Below, piece by piece: positions 41,585-42,279 of a stretch of DNA of 42,279 bases. The position numbers were made by a program, and so were the translations under genes. Each line of letters opens with the position of its first letter. Position 1 is the first letter of the stretch. The notes below the pieces were generated by a model. The model did not search any database and was not told where the DNA came from. It was given only the letters and a program-made list of their open reading frames with translations. This DNA is from Candidatus Nitrotoga sp. M5 (lineage in GTDB: Bacteria > Pseudomonadota > Gammaproteobacteria > Burkholderiales > Gallionellaceae). The DNA lies in the NCBI RefSeq assembly GCF_927904885.1, contig NZ_CAKMNW010000059.1:1-42279 (forward strand), given 5' to 3'.

Positions 41585-42279
41585 ATAGCCTTCGCTGCAT
41601 TTGTCACTTGCTAAATCTTCGCTGCGCCACAGACTGGTGCGCCTCAAAACTTCATTAGTTAAGATTCTATCTAATATATATTGTCACTACTATTCGCGAC
41701 CAATTTCCTATCACCACTGAAAATTACATTTGGATATATACCAGACACGGTGTCAGAAGAAAGTTGCTTGTGCCTTTGGAAAGTCGACTTTAGCGTTCAC
41801 GGACTGTCCATCATCACATAAAATGGACTTAGTTATAGATCTAGTTAAAAATACCGTTCTCGTAAATAGTTCAGTCTCAGCCAGTAAGCAATACTAATCT
41901 CATAAGTTTTACCGCGACCGGGTGCTGTCATGTCTGGATGGCGCTCCTATGGCAAGGTAAAAATGTGATGTTTTCTGGCGGCTGGGTGCAGTCATGTCTC
42001 CGGCCTTTAAACGCGGCTTTTATCTTACAACCGCCGGCCCTGATGTTTTTCGCTGGAACTGATCCCTATCAGACTATCGCGCTTGAGTGGCGCAAGACAG
42101 CACCTCGGGTTTTTCAGTCCTGACGATTTCCATTTCGCCTTTGTTTCACATCATCCCGTAATCACTCCGCCAACTATAATGCCCAATAGGGGCAAATTCT
42201 GAATATTACTTTTCTTTAAGTCCTTTGTGAGGAAGCTTCCTTGAACATCGGGTTGTATGTCGTCTTTTGTGCCATAACC
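41585..42279. other. Intergenic, about 700 bp, no gene recognised
   Basis: It holds the presumed promoter of the IclR gene and a small IS6-like inverted-repeat structure (41921-42104). Short frames here have no recognisable domains. The window ends without entering a clear new gene. Confidence 0.4.
41921..42104. mobile_element. Possible 184-bp MITE-like element with IS6-type ends
   Basis: The ends are GGTGCTGTCATG and, inverted, GGTGCTGTCTTG (11 of 12 positions equal). The first 10 bases equal the terminal repeat of IS6 copies A and B. A direct copy GGGTGCAGTCATGTCT (41984-41999) repeats 15 of 16 bases of 41920-41935. No target duplication is seen. It could be a non-autonomous derivative or just two facing IS relic ends. 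Confidence 0.35.

Noticed and set aside
41746..41760. GGTGTCAGAAG resembling an IS6 terminal repeat
   Set aside because: Only the TGTCAGA core matches well, and no subterminal IS sequence follows it.
1..42279. CRISPR arrays, tRNA or rRNA genes
   Set aside because: No regularly spaced repeats of CRISPR type and no recognisable tRNA or rRNA sequence was seen when reading through.

Overview
The window looks like an accessory catabolic region of a moderate-GC proteobacterium, most likely an alphaproteobacterium. The reasons are the FixJ-type response regulators, the IclR-controlled LIV and TRAP uptake operons, the many class III CoA-transferases and acyl-CoA dehydrogenases, and the IS6-family elements. 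Genus and replicon cannot be fixed from the sequence. No rRNA, tRNA, CRISPR array or replication origin was seen.

Layout. (1) 0.4-8.2 kb, minus strand: an IclR regulator and a seven-gene unit coding for a CaiB/BaiF CoA-transferase, a MaoC-type hydratase, a LIV-type binding protein and LivH-M-G-F. This reads as uptake, CoA activation and hydration of one organic acid. (2) 8.4-9.4 kb: nested IS6-family ends and an IS6 copy that truncates an SDR gene. (3) 9.9-18.8 kb: an alpha/beta hydrolase, an NDH-2-like flavoprotein behind a terminator-like leader, an AhpD-like protein, a DoxX-like membrane protein, an NmrA-like SDR, a soluble PAS histidine kinase, two response regulators (one lacking an output domain) and an Rrf2 regulator. 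(4) 19-22.5 kb: an EmrAB-type efflux pair divergent from a TetR regulator, with a 35-bp near-perfect palindrome between them. (5) 22.6-26.7 kb: an IS6 graveyard of four elements that encloses a high-GC metallo-beta-lactamase-fold hydrolase. (6) 26.7-41.6 kb: a large acyl-CoA catabolic cluster with divergent arms.

The catabolic cluster is the main interest. Its plus arm begins with a close relative of BadI, the 2-ketocyclohexanecarboxyl-CoA ring-opening hydrolase, followed by a crotonase and a thioesterase. Its minus arm encodes a 752-residue CoA-transferase with two complete domains, a BadH-like dehydrogenase, a crotonase, a TRAP transporter, an acyl-CoA dehydrogenase and a second CoA-transferase. 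Together these fit uptake, CoA-transferase activation, dehydrogenation, hydration, oxidation and hydrolytic opening of an alicyclic carboxylic acid. A second IclR regulator sits at the far end.

The module 'divergent promoter - acyl-CoA dehydrogenase - CoA-transferase' is present twice at the borders of this cluster, and each copy has lost what the other kept. At 26.7-28.2 kb the dehydrogenase is intact and the transferase is a 130-bp wreck. At 37.6-38.1 kb the transferase is intact and the dehydrogenase has an internal deletion of about 1 kb that leaves a 54-codon frame ending in an ATGA overlap with the transferase start. All identities given here are manual comparisons.
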